DNA of 6,157 bases, taken from positions 1 to 6,157 of the forward strand of contig CAIXIZ010000305.1 of assembly GCA_903919625.1 (NCBI GenBank), given 5' to 3'. Shown in pieces: positions 5,965 to 6,157 of this stretch. The notes under the pieces are model-generated. The model did not search any database. It had not been told where the DNA came from and saw only the letters and a program-made list of their open reading frames with translations. A program made the translations under genes and the position numbers. How positions within the stretch are numbered: position 1 is the first letter of the stretch; each line of letters opens with the position of its first letter. The stretch is from an uncultured Verrucomicrobiota bacterium. GTDB lineage: Bacteria > Verrucomicrobiota > Verrucomicrobiia > Opitutales > Opitutaceae.

Positions 5965-5996
5965 AAACGCCAGCCCGCATGGGCTGGCGTTTTTTT
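5965..5996 (+). terminator. Strong rho-independent terminator
   Basis: A perfect 12-bp stem, AAACGCCAGCCC (5965-5976) with GGGCTGGCGTTT (5981-5992), closes on a GCAT tetraloop. It ends in a run of seven T's (5990-5996), partly within the stem. The opposite strand has only three T's after the stem, so it is oriented for plus-strand transcripts. It ends the mini-ORF unit and insulates pyrB from upstream transcription. Confidence 0.93.
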
Positions 5997-6041
5997 GTCT
6001 GCACGTCCGGCCGACGCCTTCCCCCTGGGTTGATTTCCCGC

Positions 6042-6070
6042 TTTACCGCCCCGCCTGCCGTCCGCACAAT
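6042..6070 (+). promoter_or_regulatory. Possible pyrB promoter near the start codon
   Basis: TTTACC (6042-6047, 4 of 6 to TTGACA) is separated by 17 bp from CACAAT (6065-6070, 4 of 6 to TATAAT). The pyrB ATG begins 9 nt after the second box, so the transcript would have almost no leader. The C-rich sequence before the ATG offers no ribosome site, consistent with this. No PyrR-type attenuator is visible. Chance matches remain possible. Confidence 0.3.
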
Positions 6071-6079
6071 TTCCCCCCG

Positions 6080-6157
6080 ATGTCCTGGAACCGCCGCCAT
6101 CTGCTCACCCTGGAGGAACTTTCCGTCGCCGAAATCGGGCAGATCCACGCGACCGCC
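6080..6157 (+). CDS. pyrB: Aspartate carbamoyltransferase, N-terminal fragment (partial)
   Basis: The first 26 residues, which run off the window edge, begin MSWNRRHLLTLEELSVAEIG. This matches the N-terminal pattern of the carbamoyltransferase family, in which a (K/R)HLL stretch is followed by an L-x-x-LS turn and an EI-containing helix. The tryptophan and Arg-His-Leu-Leu opening fits PyrB better than ornithine carbamoyltransferase (usually KHFL or RHFL), but that alternative cannot be fully excluded from this length. PyrB condenses carbamoyl phosphate with aspartate to carbamoylaspartate, the first committed step of pyrimidine synthesis, in the cytosol. The gene follows the strong terminator, so it must have its own promoter. 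Confidence 0.8.
   Translation, partial: MSWNRRHLLTLEELSVAEIGQIHATA

Overview
The window is GC-rich (clearly above 60% by eye) and reads as chromosomal DNA of a Verrucomicrobiota bacterium, most likely close to Opitutus/Opitutaceae. This is inferred from the protein styles (a PyrB N-terminus, an unusual FabF-like synthase and a CrtI-like oxidoreductase of types I associate with Verrucomicrobia and Planctomycetes), the strong G/C bias at third codon positions and the near absence of Shine-Dalgarno sequences. No rRNA, tRNA, CRISPR array, insertion sequence or phage gene is visible.

Layout, left to right. The 3' end of an unidentified plus-strand gene (1-113) faces a minus-strand conserved hypothetical protein (168-920). 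A short spacer separates that gene from a divergent plus-strand membrane protein of unknown function (1027-1578). This is followed tail-to-tail by galE (UDP-glucose 4-epimerase, minus strand, 1604-2593). A 51-bp divergent intergenic region separates galE from a plus-strand block of three genes: a FabF-like ketosynthase (2645-3889), an acyl carrier protein (3909-4166) and an FAD-dependent CrtI/phytoene-desaturase-type oxidoreductase (4319-5782). Next come a 17-codon lysine-rich mini-ORF (5883-5936) with its own strong intrinsic terminator (5965-5996) and the first 26 codons of pyrB (aspartate carbamoyltransferase, from 6080).

The most interesting part is the ketosynthase-ACP-oxidoreductase trio. 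The ketosynthase keeps the Cys-His-His catalytic triad, but the canonical FabF gate motif near the C-terminus (GFGG) is changed to GMLG. The ACP carries the phosphopantetheine serine, and the oxidoreductase has a complete N-terminal dinucleotide-binding motif plus a CrtI-like C-terminal FAD signature. Together they could extend and then desaturate or isomerise an ACP-bound chain to make a specialised lipid or polyene. Ketoreductase, dehydratase and acyltransferase are absent from the window and would have to come from primary fatty-acid synthesis. The gene content resembles, in reduced form, the FabF/ACP/CrtI-like combinations discussed for ladderane and polyene lipids; the product is unknown.

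Smaller points: a heptanucleotide-repeat tract inside the oxidoreductase gene that reads through as a proline-rich insertion, the terminator-equipped lysine-rich mini-ORF, and promoter-like boxes so close to the galE and pyrB start codons that leaderless transcripts are possible.
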